NCBI GenBank assembly: GCA_045602425.1
Contig: JAZSBO010000018.1
Location: 1-23,877 of the forward strand
From: RGIG9608 sp045602425
Lineage (GTDB): Bacteria > Bacteroidota > Bacteroidia > Bacteroidales > Paludibacteraceae
DNA: 23,877 nucleotides
Reading direction: 5' to 3'
Shown here: piece after piece, positions 15,102 to 23,107 of the stretch
Position numbering within the stretch: position 1 is the first letter of the stretch
How the letters are laid out: each line of letters starts with the position of its first letter
Notes under the pieces: model-generated
Told to the model about the DNA's origin: nothing
The model's input: only the letters and a program-made list of their open reading frames with translations
Database searches by the model: none
Made by a program: the position numbers and the translations under genes

Positions 15102-16127
15102 TTAATTCCGTAAATCTATTCGTTTAAAATCAGACGAATAATAGCCTTTTATTGTATCGCCAAGTTGGTCAACACACTGGAATGTCACATCATATATGCT
15201 ACCATTCTTTTGTAATGTAACATTATCTTTAGTTATAAAAGCTTTCTCAATAGTAGTTCCTGTAATGTAATTATACCAATAACAACCCCAATCTATTTTA
15301 TCATTTTTTCGACCAGTCCAAGCCGTTTTATCAGAAATACTACGCGAAAGAGAATATGTCCCATCAGCAGGTTCTTCCTCATTTTTAGAACTCAATCCTA
15401 ATACGAAAACCAATCCTTTTTGAAATTTACCTAATTCTGTAGTTCGTAAATTTGTGGAATAAAAAAACAATTCATAATAATTTATTCCTTCTACAAAAAT
15501 ATCACCCCATAGCATCATATCGCCACGTTGAAGCAAAAATACCGAATCGCCAATACAAACTTCACCAACAGCTCGACCATCAACATTATTTATATAAGAA
15601 TGAGTTCCCTTGAAATGCCCGGAAATAGAATCGCCACGTTCAGTTAACAAATGAACAAAAAAGTCATTTTTATTTTCATTATCAGTTTCACCAATCTCCA
15701 ACGAGCCCGATTTAATACAAACAATACTTGTATCTTTTTTTATCTTACTCGCATACATTTGCTTAAAGTAAGAGCCTGAATAAATTCCATCTTCTGTTTT
15801 TTTGCCAGGAACTATTGTAAAATTAAGTTTCTGGTCAGAAACATCGTAGTATCCAACTTTTATATCAGAAGAATCTACACACAACTCTAATTTAAGCGAT
15901 GCTCCAGAACCTTTTTCTTCAGCAACATCAAAAGAAATTTTATCGGTATGAAGATAAAGCTTTATTGTTTGAATATCAGTACCATCAATTTTACCATCAC
16001 GCAATACTCTTGCCGATGTTATCTCAAAGGCTCGCTCTTTGTAATTGATATAATAAATATCTTCTTTGTCTTTACAAGACGACAATAAAAGAAATAACGA
16101 AAGCCATACAAAGCAATCTTTTTTCAT
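15102..16127 (-). CDS. Lipoprotein of unknown function
   Basis: A 341-residue lipoprotein with signal segment W-L-S-L-F-L-L-L and lipobox L-S-S-C, lipidated at C18, followed by charged K-D-K-E-D. I do not recognise a domain. The mature part is rich in beta-type alternation with repeated short G-x-Y-x-G/S motifs (I-Y-S-G-S-Y-F, G-H-F-K-G-T-H, K-G-Y-Y-S-S-D near the end), suggestive of a beta-sandwich or barrel. It lies 9 bases after the POT transporter stop on the same strand and is probably cotranscribed, so a link to peptide uptake is possible but unproven. Confidence 0.8.
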   Translation of the reverse strand: MKKDCFVWLSLFLLLSSCKDKEDIYYINYKERAFEITSARVLRDGKIDGTDIQTIKLYLHTDKISFDVAEEKGSGASLKLELCVDSSDIKVGYYDVSDQKLNFTIVPGKKTEDGIYSGSYFKQMYASKIKKDTSIVCIKSGSLEIGETDNENKNDFFVHLLTERGDSISGHFKGTHSYINNVDGRAVGEVCIGDSVFLLQRGDMMLWGDIFVEGINYYELFFYSTNLRTTELGKFQKGLVFVLGLSSKNEEEPADGTYSLSRSISDKTAWTGRKNDKIDWGCYWYNYITGTTIEKAFITKDNVTLQKNGSIYDVTFQCVDQLGDTIKGYYSSDFKRIDLRN

Positions 16128-16136
16128 TTATCACTA

Positions 16137-17630
16137 TTATTTTGCAACTCTTTCGAGCCATTTTACCATACCAAACATTACACCCATAGAGATGAAACAT
16201 ACGACAGCAAATACACTCCAAGTAATAACCAAAGAAGTGCTTTCGTACATTGTTGCACCAAGGAACAATGCCCCATTACCCACTGCAGTAGCACCAAGCC
16301 AACAACCTTGCATCAAACCTTGAAGGTGAGCAGGAGCAACTTTTGACACGAATGCAAGCCCAAGAGGTGAAATAAACAACTCGGCAACAGTCAAAATAAA
16401 ATAAACTGTAAAAAGAACCCAAGGTGTTACTCGTGCCCCATCAGCGAGTGGAGCTCCTGAAATTTCACTATAGTTAGGCAAGCCAATAGAAGCTATCGTC
16501 ATTACAACATACGCAAGAGCAGCAATTCCCATACCGATACCGATTTTCATTGGCGTAGATGGTTCTTTTCCTCGTTTTGCCAATGATGAGAATATCCACA
16601 TTACAACTGGAGTAAGGAATACAACAACAAAAGGGTTGATTGATTGGAAAATCTCGGCACTCAATTCCATTGAACCAAGCTTCAACAATGTGTAGTCTTT
16701 TGCAAACATAGTCAATGTCAAGCCATTTTGGTGGAATGAGAACCAGAAGAATATTACGATGCCAAACACTGCAAATAGTGCGAGAATGCGTTGTTTGATT
16801 TCTTGTGCATTCTGCTTGATTTCTTCTTTAGAAACTTCTGTTTTTACAACCTCTTTTTTTGCAGGGTTTGGAAGAGATTTCTTGTACACAAGGAAGATTA
16901 TCAATGAAATAGCCATTGCAACTATAGCTGCTGAAAATGCATAGTGAAAACCTGTATTAAATGCTTCAAGATAATCATTTGCAAATTTCACCAAATCAGT
17001 AGGAACGACTCCATTTGATACCGATATTGCAAGTTCTTGGAATTTTGCAGTATCATCAAGTTTACCGTCAATAAGTTTATGGCACATTGCAGGGAGGTCG
17101 GCACTATAAGCAAAGCCCTGCATTTTCACAAACGTGTTACGCACCCAAATTGCAATCATTGGAGCAATACATGCACCGATATTGATAAACATATAGAAAA
17201 TTTGGAAACCTGCATCGCGACGTGCACTATATTTAGGGTCATCATACAACTGACCTACAACAGCTTGCAAATTTCCCTTAAACAAACCATTGCCAAATGC
17301 AATTATCAATAATGCACCAAGTGCAATATATTTAGTTGTAATCAACGTTGGCATTGCCAAAAGTGCATAACCAACACTCATCACCAACAAACCTGCAATA
17401 ATGGTCCCTTTATAATTCTTTGTTTTGTCGGCAATCAGACCTCCCACAAGAGCAAGCACATAAATCGAACAATAAAAAATAGAATAAAGCACACCTGCTT
17501 CTTTTCCATCTAAATTAAACTTCGACATCAAAAACAATGTCAAAATAGCCATCATAATATAAAATCCGAAACGCTCACCCATATTAGCAAGAGCGGCAGG
17601 GATCAATCCTTTTGGTTGATTTTTAAACAT
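16137..17630 (-). CDS. POT/PTR2 family peptide transporter (MFS)
   Basis: A 497-residue membrane protein of the proton-dependent oligopeptide transporter family, with about 12-14 helices. Helix 1 has A-N-M-G-E-R-F-G-F-Y (residues 15-24), corresponding to the E-x-x-E-R-F-x-Y-Y signature except that the first Glu is Asn16. G-L-I-A-D-K-T (about 64-70) and F-I-N-I-G-A-C-I-A-P (the F-x-x-x-x-N-x-G motif) are further hallmarks. A long loop rich in K and E near residues 255-275 separates the two halves. It takes up di- and tripeptides across the inner membrane. A -7 box lies 30 bases upstream, and the unknown lipoprotein follows 9 bases later. Confidence 0.92.
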   Translation of the reverse strand: MFKNQPKGLIPAALANMGERFGFYIMMAILTLFLMSKFNLDGKEAGVLYSIFYCSIYVLALVGGLIADKTKNYKGTIIAGLLVMSVGYALLAMPTLITTKYIALGALLIIAFGNGLFKGNLQAVVGQLYDDPKYSARRDAGFQIFYMFINIGACIAPMIAIWVRNTFVKMQGFAYSADLPAMCHKLIDGKLDDTAKFQELAISVSNGVVPTDLVKFANDYLEAFNTGFHYAFSAAIVAMAISLIIFLVYKKSLPNPAKKEVVKTEVSKEEIKQNAQEIKQRILALFAVFGIVIFFWFSFHQNGLTLTMFAKDYTLLKLGSMELSAEIFQSINPFVVVFLTPVVMWIFSSLAKRGKEPSTPMKIGIGMGIAALAYVVMTIASIGLPNYSEISGAPLADGARVTPWVLFTVYFILTVAELFISPLGLAFVSKVAPAHLQGLMQGCWLGATAVGNGALFLGATMYESTSLVITWSVFAVVCFISMGVMFGMVKWLERVAK

Positions 17631-17659
17631 AATTATTTCGTTTTAATTTTTACTAAATG

Positions 17660-17667
17660 CAAATTTA
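17660..17667 (-). promoter_or_regulatory. -7 box for the POT transporter gene
   Basis: On the minus strand taaatttg matches TAnnTTTG, 29 bases before the ATG at 17630 and just downstream of the terminator of the preceding kinase gene. No -33 TTG at the proper distance. Confidence 0.45.
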
Positions 17668-17679
17668 AGAAAATATTAT

Positions 17680-17711
17680 AATAAAAAAAGTGCCACAAAA
17701 TTTGCGACACT
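17680..17711 (-). terminator. Intrinsic terminator of the MFS-ROK operon
   Basis: On the minus strand agtgtcgcaa (17711-17702) pairs with ttgtggcact (17698-17689); two G-U wobbles complete a 10-bp stem with a 3-nt loop. A run of seven T residues follows (17688-17682). On the plus strand the wobble positions become C-A mismatches, so the element belongs to the minus-strand operon. It lies 27 bases after the kinase stop. Confidence 0.85.
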
Positions 17712-17738
17712 CCCTAAAAAATATGAAAAATATTTTTT

Positions 17739-18701
17739 TTATTCTTCAATTTCCCAACCAAGAGCACTTGCTCCAAGCACAGCAGCATCGGCTTCTTTGA
17801 GCGATGAGAAGAGCAACTTCACTTTTCCTTTCCATAGGCGAAGTACGTTTTCTTCCATTGCTTCGCGCACAGGGTTCATAATGTAGTCGCCTGCTTTTGC
17901 CAAACCTCCAAAAAGCACAATAGCTTCTGGTGCACTAAACGCAATAAAATCTGCCAACGACTGACCCAAAATAGTTCCAGTAGTTTTGAAAATTTCCAAT
18001 GCAATAGCATCGCCTTTTTCAGCTGCATTGTAAACATCTTTCGACTCTATTTGGTCGATTGGGATATTGCGAAGCAAACTATCATCGGTGCGAGTTTCAA
18101 GAATTTCGCGAGCCGTACGAGCCACACCTGTAGCCGAAGTGTAGCACTCCAAGCAACCTTTGCGACCACAACCGCAAGGACGACCATCGCGAATAGCAAT
18201 AGTATGACCAAGTTCGCCTGCAAATCCATCGTGTCCGTAAACCACCTCGCCATTTATCACAATACCACTACCAACCCCTGTTCCAAGTGTTATCATAATA
18301 AAGTTTTTCATTCCTTTGGCAATGCCATAAGTCATTTCTCCAACAGCTGCCGCATTGGCATCGTTAGTCAATTTGCAAGGAATGCCGATTCTTTCGGTTA
18401 TCATTTTAGAAAAAGGAATCACATCTTTCCAAGGAAGATTTGGAGCAAACTCCACATTACCAGTATAGTAGTTTCCGTTTGGAGCTCCCACACCGATACC
18501 TCGAATCATATCCTTTCCACCAATCGAATCGATTATTTTAGTAATTTCCGAACAAAGTTCATCTACATAAAGATTTACATCTTTGTGTGTTTGGGTTTTG
18601 ATGGAACTACGTGCAATAATATGTCCACGTGCATCAACCACACCAAAAACGGTGTTGGTTCCACCCATATCAATACCAATTACATAAGGTTTTGTTGCCA
18701 T
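17739..18701 (-). CDS. ROK family sugar kinase, glucokinase-like
   Basis: A 320-residue kinase. The ATP phosphate-binding motif is G-I-D-M-G-G-T-N (9-16), the catalytic base is D114 in L-T-N-D-A-N-A-A-A-V-G-E, and the ROK zinc motif C-G-C-G-R-K-G-C is at 176-183 after G-E-L-G-H. The second nucleotide-binding segment G-T-G-V-G-S-G-I-V is near 141. It phosphorylates glucose or a related hexose in the cytoplasm; the exact sugar cannot be read from the sequence. It lies 20 bases after the MFS permease gene on the same strand and is closed by the terminator at 17680-17711, so uptake and phosphorylation are coupled in one operon. Confidence 0.93.
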   Translation of the reverse strand: MATKPYVIGIDMGGTNTVFGVVDARGHIIARSSIKTQTHKDVNLYVDELCSEITKIIDSIGGKDMIRGIGVGAPNGNYYTGNVEFAPNLPWKDVIPFSKMITERIGIPCKLTNDANAAAVGEMTYGIAKGMKNFIMITLGTGVGSGIVINGEVVYGHDGFAGELGHTIAIRDGRPCGCGRKGCLECYTSATGVARTAREILETRTDDSLLRNIPIDQIESKDVYNAAEKGDAIALEIFKTTGTILGQSLADFIAFSAPEAIVLFGGLAKAGDYIMNPVREAMEENVLRLWKGKVKLLFSSLKEADAAVLGASALGWEIEE

Positions 18702-18721
18702 TTTTCTTTAATGTTTTTTAT

Positions 18722-19981
18722 TTAATCTTTATTCACGTTTTTGCTACCAATAAGTGCATAGAACAAAATGTAAGCCGCACAGAAAAGCACTACCCAATAA
18801 CTTGTCATATAATCAGTCAAGTCAGCCACATAGCCTTGTATTGCTACCATCACAGCACAACCAAACACCATGGTCATAAATATACCCGAAGCAATAGCAG
18901 TGTATTTACCAAGACCTTCGACAGCCATATTGAAAATACCACCCCACATTACCGAAGTACAAAGACCTACAAGCAAGAACGCAAAAATTCCAACAGGCAC
19001 TTCTGCCCAAATCAGATTTAAGTTTGCCCAGTCGATACCAGGAACATTTACAGTAATGCTAGTAGGAGCAAACATACCAAACGCAACCAATACCAACGTA
19101 GCTGCCGATACAGTAGTAATCATTGCTCTACTGCTAACCTTGCTACCAATTGCACCTCCTACAAAACGTCCTACAAGCATCATCAACCAATAAACAGCCA
19201 CAATAAGACCTACAATGCTTGCATCCATACCCATTTCTGGAGAAGTCAAGTATTGCAGAATGTAAGTTGGAGTACCCACTTCTACTCCCATGTAAAGGAA
19301 GATTGCAATCACACCAAGCACAAAGTGACGATACTTCATAGCACCTTTCACAAGGCTAATATCAACTGGAGCCTGTTCGGGTTCTTCAATTTTTGTAAAC
19401 AACAATGTAACGAAACCGATTACAAAGATAGCAAGGGCAATCATAAGCGCAGGAGTTGCATCAGCAATGTGAGCTTTTGTTGCATCACCAATCAAAGCAC
19501 CCATGATGATGTAAACAGCTACAGCAGCCGACGAGTTGAATACTCCACCAATTTGTATCAACTGATTACCCTTATTGCCACCACCACCAAGAAGATTAAG
19601 CATAGGGTTTACCACACAATTGAGAATACACATTGTAAAACCACTGACAAATGCACCAATAAGATACACCAAGAAAGCACTCTCTTTGCCTACGTGTCCG
19701 CTCAACCATTGAATAAGGATACCAGCGATACCAATGCCCAAACCAATCAACGCAGTTTTTTTGTAACCAAACTTAGAGATTAGCATACCTGCAGGCACAC
19801 CCATCAACAGATAAGCAATAAAGTTACCGTAGTTACCAATTTGAGCCAACACATTGCTTGCCCCGAAATCATTTTTAACGATAATTGCCATTGGCGAACA
19901 AAGATTTGTTACAAAGGCAATCATTGCGAAGAGCGCAATCATTACGATAATGGCTCCCCATTGTTTTGTTTTTGTACTCAT
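18722..19981 (-). CDS. MFS sugar permease, FHS (FucP/GluP-like) group
   Basis: A 419-residue membrane protein with about 12 helices. The N-terminal helix ends in a loop with N-D-F-G-A-S, helix 2 carries G-V-P-A-G-M-L-I-S-K-F-G-Y-K-K-T (the MFS motif A region), and C-V-V-N-P-M-L-N-L-L-G near residue 122 resembles the N-P element of fucose/glucose-galactose symporters. The central cytoplasmic loop (about 195-210) contains K-I-E-E-P-E-Q-A-P. Position directly upstream of the ROK kinase supports hexose uptake. The substrate is inferred from this neighbour, not from the permease alone. No clear -7 box was found; taatttag on the minus strand near 20034 is one base off. Confidence 0.87.
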   Translation of the reverse strand: MSTKTKQWGAIIVMIALFAMIAFVTNLCSPMAIIVKNDFGASNVLAQIGNYGNFIAYLLMGVPAGMLISKFGYKKTALIGLGIGIAGILIQWLSGHVGKESAFLVYLIGAFVSGFTMCILNCVVNPMLNLLGGGGNKGNQLIQIGGVFNSSAAVAVYIIMGALIGDATKAHIADATPALMIALAIFVIGFVTLLFTKIEEPEQAPVDISLVKGAMKYRHFVLGVIAIFLYMGVEVGTPTYILQYLTSPEMGMDASIVGLIVAVYWLMMLVGRFVGGAIGSKVSSRAMITTVSAATLVLVAFGMFAPTSITVNVPGIDWANLNLIWAEVPVGIFAFLLVGLCTSVMWGGIFNMAVEGLGKYTAIASGIFMTMVFGCAVMVAIQGYVADLTDYMTSYWVVLFCAAYILFYALIGSKNVNKD

Positions 19982-20147
19982 TTCTTTAATTTTTTTTAAT
20001 TAGTTAATTTTTATAAAATTCGGTTGCTAAATTACATTTTATTTTGATATCAGCCTTATCTTATCAATAAAATATAAGAGTATAAAATTTATATTTTTCT
20101 AATTATCTAATTCATAAATTAATAACTTTTTACCACATAAAAAACAT

Positions 20148-20175
20148 AAAGAGAAGAGATATATCTCTTCTCTTT
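20148..20175 (-). terminator. Perfect 14-bp inverted repeat, terminator of the 20211-23002 operon
   Basis: Positions 20148-20161 are the exact reverse complement of 20162-20175 (purine arm agagaagaga, pyrimidine arm tctcttctct). On the minus strand the hairpin is followed after three bases by a run of six T residues. It lies 35 bases after the last gene of the operon. The perfect, spacer-less symmetry could also make it a protein-binding site upstream of the MFS gene. Confidence 0.7.
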
Positions 20176-20210
20176 CAAATATAAAAAAGTAACGATTGAA
20201 TTTATCTTTT

Positions 20211-20900
20211 TTAGAATTTTAGTGCTAAACCGATTTGATTCTTTTGTGCTTGAAGCTCCAAAATATAAGCTTCTGCTGTTTCAGTAGATTTGTCTGTCTT
20301 CTTAAATTTACGTATGCCACCAATTGTTAATAATGGAACAGATGCTGCAGTTGCGACACAACCAAGACTTGTAAATAAAGCCCCTACAATATAAGTGCCA
20401 CTTTCTCCTGTGGTGTATCCATTGTTTAATGAATTATATGGATCATATACATATCGGTCATCTGCGGATACTCCACATAAAATAGCTCCAATAATCGTTA
20501 TACCTAATCCACATCCACCAGTAATTAATCCTGATAACCACAATTTCTTGCCATCTGGATCAAAAGCATTCCAGTCCATTGGTTGTCGTGGCTGCACTTG
20601 GCGTTGAGGCTTCTGAGTAGCATACACTACATTTTCATTTGCAGTAACAGCAGGGTCATTTACAACAACTGATGATGTGTATTTAGGGTACTCTTTGAAA
20701 TTACCATTATCAAACAATACAGCTTGTACTTGTTCTATTGAAATAGTCTTTTCTACACCATTCTCAACATACACAATGCTTTCGCTTGTTTCACTTTGGA
20801 TACTAACATCTTCTATTCTTTCGCCATTAGTAGTCATAATAACTCCTGCGAAAGAAAACATAGGAATAAATCCTAATAAAAATAGAAATAATCTTTTCAT
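20211..20900 (-). CDS. Exported protein of unknown function, paralogue with two C-terminal membrane segments
   Basis: A 229-residue protein with a signal peptide ending F-S-F-A-G (cleavage after A18 or nearby). Residues about 16-72 form a small beta-rich domain (V-I-M-T-T-N-G-E-R-I-E-D-V, then I-V-Y-V-E-N-G-V-E-K-T-I, and V-L-F-D-N-G) nearly the same as that of the next upstream gene. A proline/glutamine-rich linker (about 90-110) is followed by two hydrophobic segments (K-L-W-L-S-G-L-I-T-G-G-C-G-L-G-I-T-I-I-G and Y-I-V-G-A-L-F-T-S-L-G-C) and a basic stretch I-R-K-F-K-K. Exported and membrane-anchored by its C-terminal half is the likely topology. I do not recognise the family. It is the last gene of the operon, 14 bases after its paralogue. 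Confidence 0.83.
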   Translation of the reverse strand: MKRLFLFLLGFIPMFSFAGVIMTTNGERIEDVSIQSETSESIVYVENGVEKTISIEQVQAVLFDNGNFKEYPKYTSSVVVNDPAVTANENVVYATQKPQRQVQPRQPMDWNAFDPDGKKLWLSGLITGGCGLGITIIGAILCGVSADDRYVYDPYNSLNNGYTTGESGTYIVGALFTSLGCVATAASVPLLTIGGIRKFKKTDKSTETAEAYILELQAQKNQIGLALKF

Positions 20901-20914
20901 AATAAAAATTAAAA

Positions 20915-21478
20915 TTAATAAATACCTGTCTGGATTGCAGATGAAGCATTTTTAGCTGCTATTCTATCAGCCTCAAACATAGTCAAACCAGTTTCTCTCA
21001 ATTGTAAATATGTAGAAATATATACCTTTCTTCCCAAAATTTTAGATTGGTTTGCAGGAGTTTGTTTGCGTCCCTTCAAATCATTGATTTGTTTTATCAT
21101 TAGTTTCAAAAATTTCTGTTCGGCAGAGGACAGGAATAAATACGTATCTAGATCTATTTTATCAATATTATCGATGTCATATGTTTTTTTATCTAGATGT
21201 ATTAAGGCAACATTTCCAAGATTATCTGTAACATCTTGGGAAGGTTTATTACTCTCATTGACCAATTCCTTATATGTGCCATTGTCATATAAAATTGCAG
21301 ATACTTGCTCGATGGCGATAGATTTTTCTACGCCATCTTGTATATATACAATTGCAGAATCTGTTTCACTTAGGATAGTAACATCTTCAATCCTCTCGCC
21401 ACTGGTAGTTACAATAATTCCTGCGAAAGAGAATATTGATGAAGCTATAAGCATTATTACAAACAAAATCTTTTTCAT
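20915..21478 (-). CDS. Exported protein of unknown function sharing the N-terminal domain of its neighbour
   Basis: A 187-residue protein with a signal peptide ending F-S-F-A-G. Its residues about 17-74 (I-I-V-T-T-S-G-E-R-I-E-D-V, I-V-Y-I-Q-D-G-V-E-K-S-I, I-L-Y-D-N-G) match the same region of the following gene at 37 of 56 positions counted by eye, so the two are tandem paralogues. The C-terminal half is different: it is acidic and then basic, without membrane segments (Y-D-I-D-N-I-D-K-I-D-L-D, then L-K-L-M-I-K-Q-I-N-D-L-K-G-R-K). No family recognised. It starts 1 base after the stop of the upstream lipoprotein gene. Confidence 0.82.
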   Translation of the reverse strand: MKKILFVIMLIASSIFSFAGIIVTTSGERIEDVTILSETDSAIVYIQDGVEKSIAIEQVSAILYDNGTYKELVNESNKPSQDVTDNLGNVALIHLDKKTYDIDNIDKIDLDTYLFLSSAEQKFLKLMIKQINDLKGRKQTPANQSKILGRKVYISTYLQLRETGLTMFEADRIAAKNASSAIQTGIY

Positions 21479-21479
21479 A

Positions 21480-22445
21480 TTACTCCTCCTCTACCACTAA
21501 ACGGAAGAAAGCACTAATCTCTTTCTCCTCAATGATTGAACTTACATTGAATTTCTTGGATTGGGTATAATAACCAGTTTTCTCGCACTTGATTTCAATT
21601 TGTACATTACCTGCGTTATTATAGGTTAATCCCTTAATATCAAACACTTCTGTCGTTTCGTAAGGAGTTGTTTGCAAATATCTGTAATTCTGATTCTTCA
21701 CCTCTGGAGTAGAAGAGATTACACGCCAGAAAATGTCTGCACCCTGTGGACGAGAATTTACATCCCAGTGAATAGTCAAGTGTTCTAAAGCGGTATTTCC
21801 TTCTCCTGTTACTTGTTTGTTTGCTTCTTGTTTAGGAGAGCTTGCACGATGCAAGAAGAACGCAATACGATCCCAATCAATATCTTTCAATGCTTCTGTG
21901 TAGGCTTGATTAAGAACTTGGTTGGCAATTTCTTTAGAATATGCACTACCCGACATGTTGTAACGACCTGCTACCTCAACTGTTGGATAAACCAATGTGC
22001 GATTGTGGTCAAGTACTTTTACGCTCATCATCACAGTTGCATTCCAACCAATACCCGACAGGTAATCTACATGGAACTCTATAAGAGATACTTCCATCCA
22101 ATAGTCGGTAGAAGGGTCAGCATCCAAATTGAAGCCCATAGTACGCATATAACGACGCATACTTTCAGATACAAACGATCCAACTGATGGATTTGCACTA
22201 AATTGAGGAACAGAAATTGTACTTGCATCATATACATGAACTAATGACATTTTTGCACGACTATCAGCTACATTTAAGCGAATACCATAATCCATATTCG
22301 CATATTTATCAGGAGTTGGATTTTCGGTAATGGCAAGATTGAGAATACCACTTGGAAGGGCAGGTGCAACGTAACGACCCGAGCCACAAGAAGACATCGT
22401 TGTCAATGCAACAATCAATGTTGCAATAGTTAAAATCTTTTTCAT
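21480..22445 (-). CDS. Lipoprotein of unknown function, YajG-like N-terminal region possible
   Basis: A 321-residue lipoprotein with lipobox M-S-S-C, lipidated at C20, followed by G-S-G-R-Y. Residues about 45-190 contain F-V-S-E-S-M-R-R-Y-M-R-T-M-G-F and D-Y-W-M-E-V-S-L-I-E-F, an arrangement like that of YajG-type lipoproteins, in which a secreted domain resembles the fold of TolB/CsgG N-termini; the match is weak. After a linker, residues about 218-318 look like a separate beta domain (H-W-D-V-N-S-R-P-Q-G-A-D-I-F-W-R-V, then T-P-Y-E-T-T-E) resembling a PEGA-type module. It is the second gene of the operon, with 17 bases before and 1 base after it. Confidence 0.82.
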   Translation of the reverse strand: MKKILTIATLIVALTTMSSCGSGRYVAPALPSGILNLAITENPTPDKYANMDYGIRLNVADSRAKMSLVHVYDASTISVPQFSANPSVGSFVSESMRRYMRTMGFNLDADPSTDYWMEVSLIEFHVDYLSGIGWNATVMMSVKVLDHNRTLVYPTVEVAGRYNMSGSAYSKEIANQVLNQAYTEALKDIDWDRIAFFLHRASSPKQEANKQVTGEGNTALEHLTIHWDVNSRPQGADIFWRVISSTPEVKNQNYRYLQTTPYETTEVFDIKGLTYNNAGNVQIEIKCEKTGYYTQSKKFNVSSIIEEKEISAFFRLVVEEE

Positions 22446-22462
22446 ATTAGTATCATTTATAA

Positions 22463-23002
22463 TTATTTATCTACACTGATTTTAATTACTTTAGCAGAAA
22501 CCGTTGTCTTGAAGACGATGTTACGTCCTACTTGTCCAACGTTTGTTGAAACGATAGGTTCGATTACGCCATCACCTCCAGCAACTTTACAAGCATTAAT
22601 CAAACGATAAATAGCAATATTACGAGCAATTTGCTCTGGGTTAATGTCTGAATAATTATTTACTTTTCCATAGTCATTAGCCAAGAATCCATAACGAGCA
22701 ACACCTTTGAAAGACTGATATTCCCAAACATATCCTTTACGCCATGAATATCTACGTTTGAATTTTAGGGAGAAATCTCCATTTTCATCTTCAACAATGA
22801 TTGTATTACCAAGTTGGTGATAAATAACAGATGCCTCAGCCGTTATCGTATTAAGAATTTTATAATCCTCGCGTTCTAAATTTAATTCACTCAAACGGAC
22901 TGAATTAACTGTGTTAATAGCAGTAGGAACAATGGCTAAAGGAGCACAAGAAGTAAAAAAAACACTAGCCAAAATTACTAGATAAATAAAACTTTTTTTC
23001 AT
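22463..23002 (-). CDS. Small lipoprotein, first gene of the envelope operon
   Basis: A 179-residue lipoprotein with lipobox F-T-S-C, lipidated at C19. The mature part has V-R-L-S-E-L-N-L-E-R-E-D-Y-K-I-L-N-T-I-T-A-E-A-S near residues 35-58 and a C-terminal A-I-Y-R-L-I-N-A-C-K-V-A-G-G-D-G-V-I-E-P-I-V region. This pattern (L-S-x-x-N-[YF]-K-[VI] followed by a helix and a G-x-D-G/A strand) reminds me of the small Bacteroidetes lipoproteins grouped as DUF6567, but I cannot confirm it. Function unknown. Its leader is about 55-60 nt from the -7 box at 23067-23074. Confidence 0.82.
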   Translation of the reverse strand: MKKSFIYLVILASVFFTSCAPLAIVPTAINTVNSVRLSELNLEREDYKILNTITAEASVIYHQLGNTIIVEDENGDFSLKFKRRYSWRKGYVWEYQSFKGVARYGFLANDYGKVNNYSDINPEQIARNIAIYRLINACKVAGGDGVIEPIVSTNVGQVGRNIVFKTTVSAKVIKISVDK

Positions 23003-23066
23003 TTTTGTTTAATTTTAAAAGATTAATAATAAAATTGTTTATTTATAGTTTAAGAAACTAATGGGA

Positions 23067-23074
23067 CAAAATTA
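23067..23074 (-). promoter_or_regulatory. -7 box for the four-gene envelope operon
   Basis: On the minus strand taattttg matches TAnnTTTG, 64 bases before the ATG at 23002. No TTG -33 element is seen at 19-21 bases, which would fit a promoter needing help from an activator. Confidence 0.5.
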
Positions 23075-23107
23075 TATCTAATATTATATTAACATTTTAA
23101 ATATATC

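Noticed and set aside
17682..17698. TGGCAC on the minus strand, considered as a sigma-54 -24 element
   Set aside because: It is part of the terminator stem, and no TTGC -12 element occurs at the right distance.
18051..18725. Long plus-strand frame (224 residues) opposite the ROK kinase
   Set aside because: It is antisense to a full-length, motif-complete kinase; the composition is rich in Thr, Ser, His and Asn with no recognisable fold.
19253..19783. Plus-strand frame (176 residues) opposite the MFS permease
   Set aside because: Antisense shadow of a hydrophobic protein; no promoter or start context.
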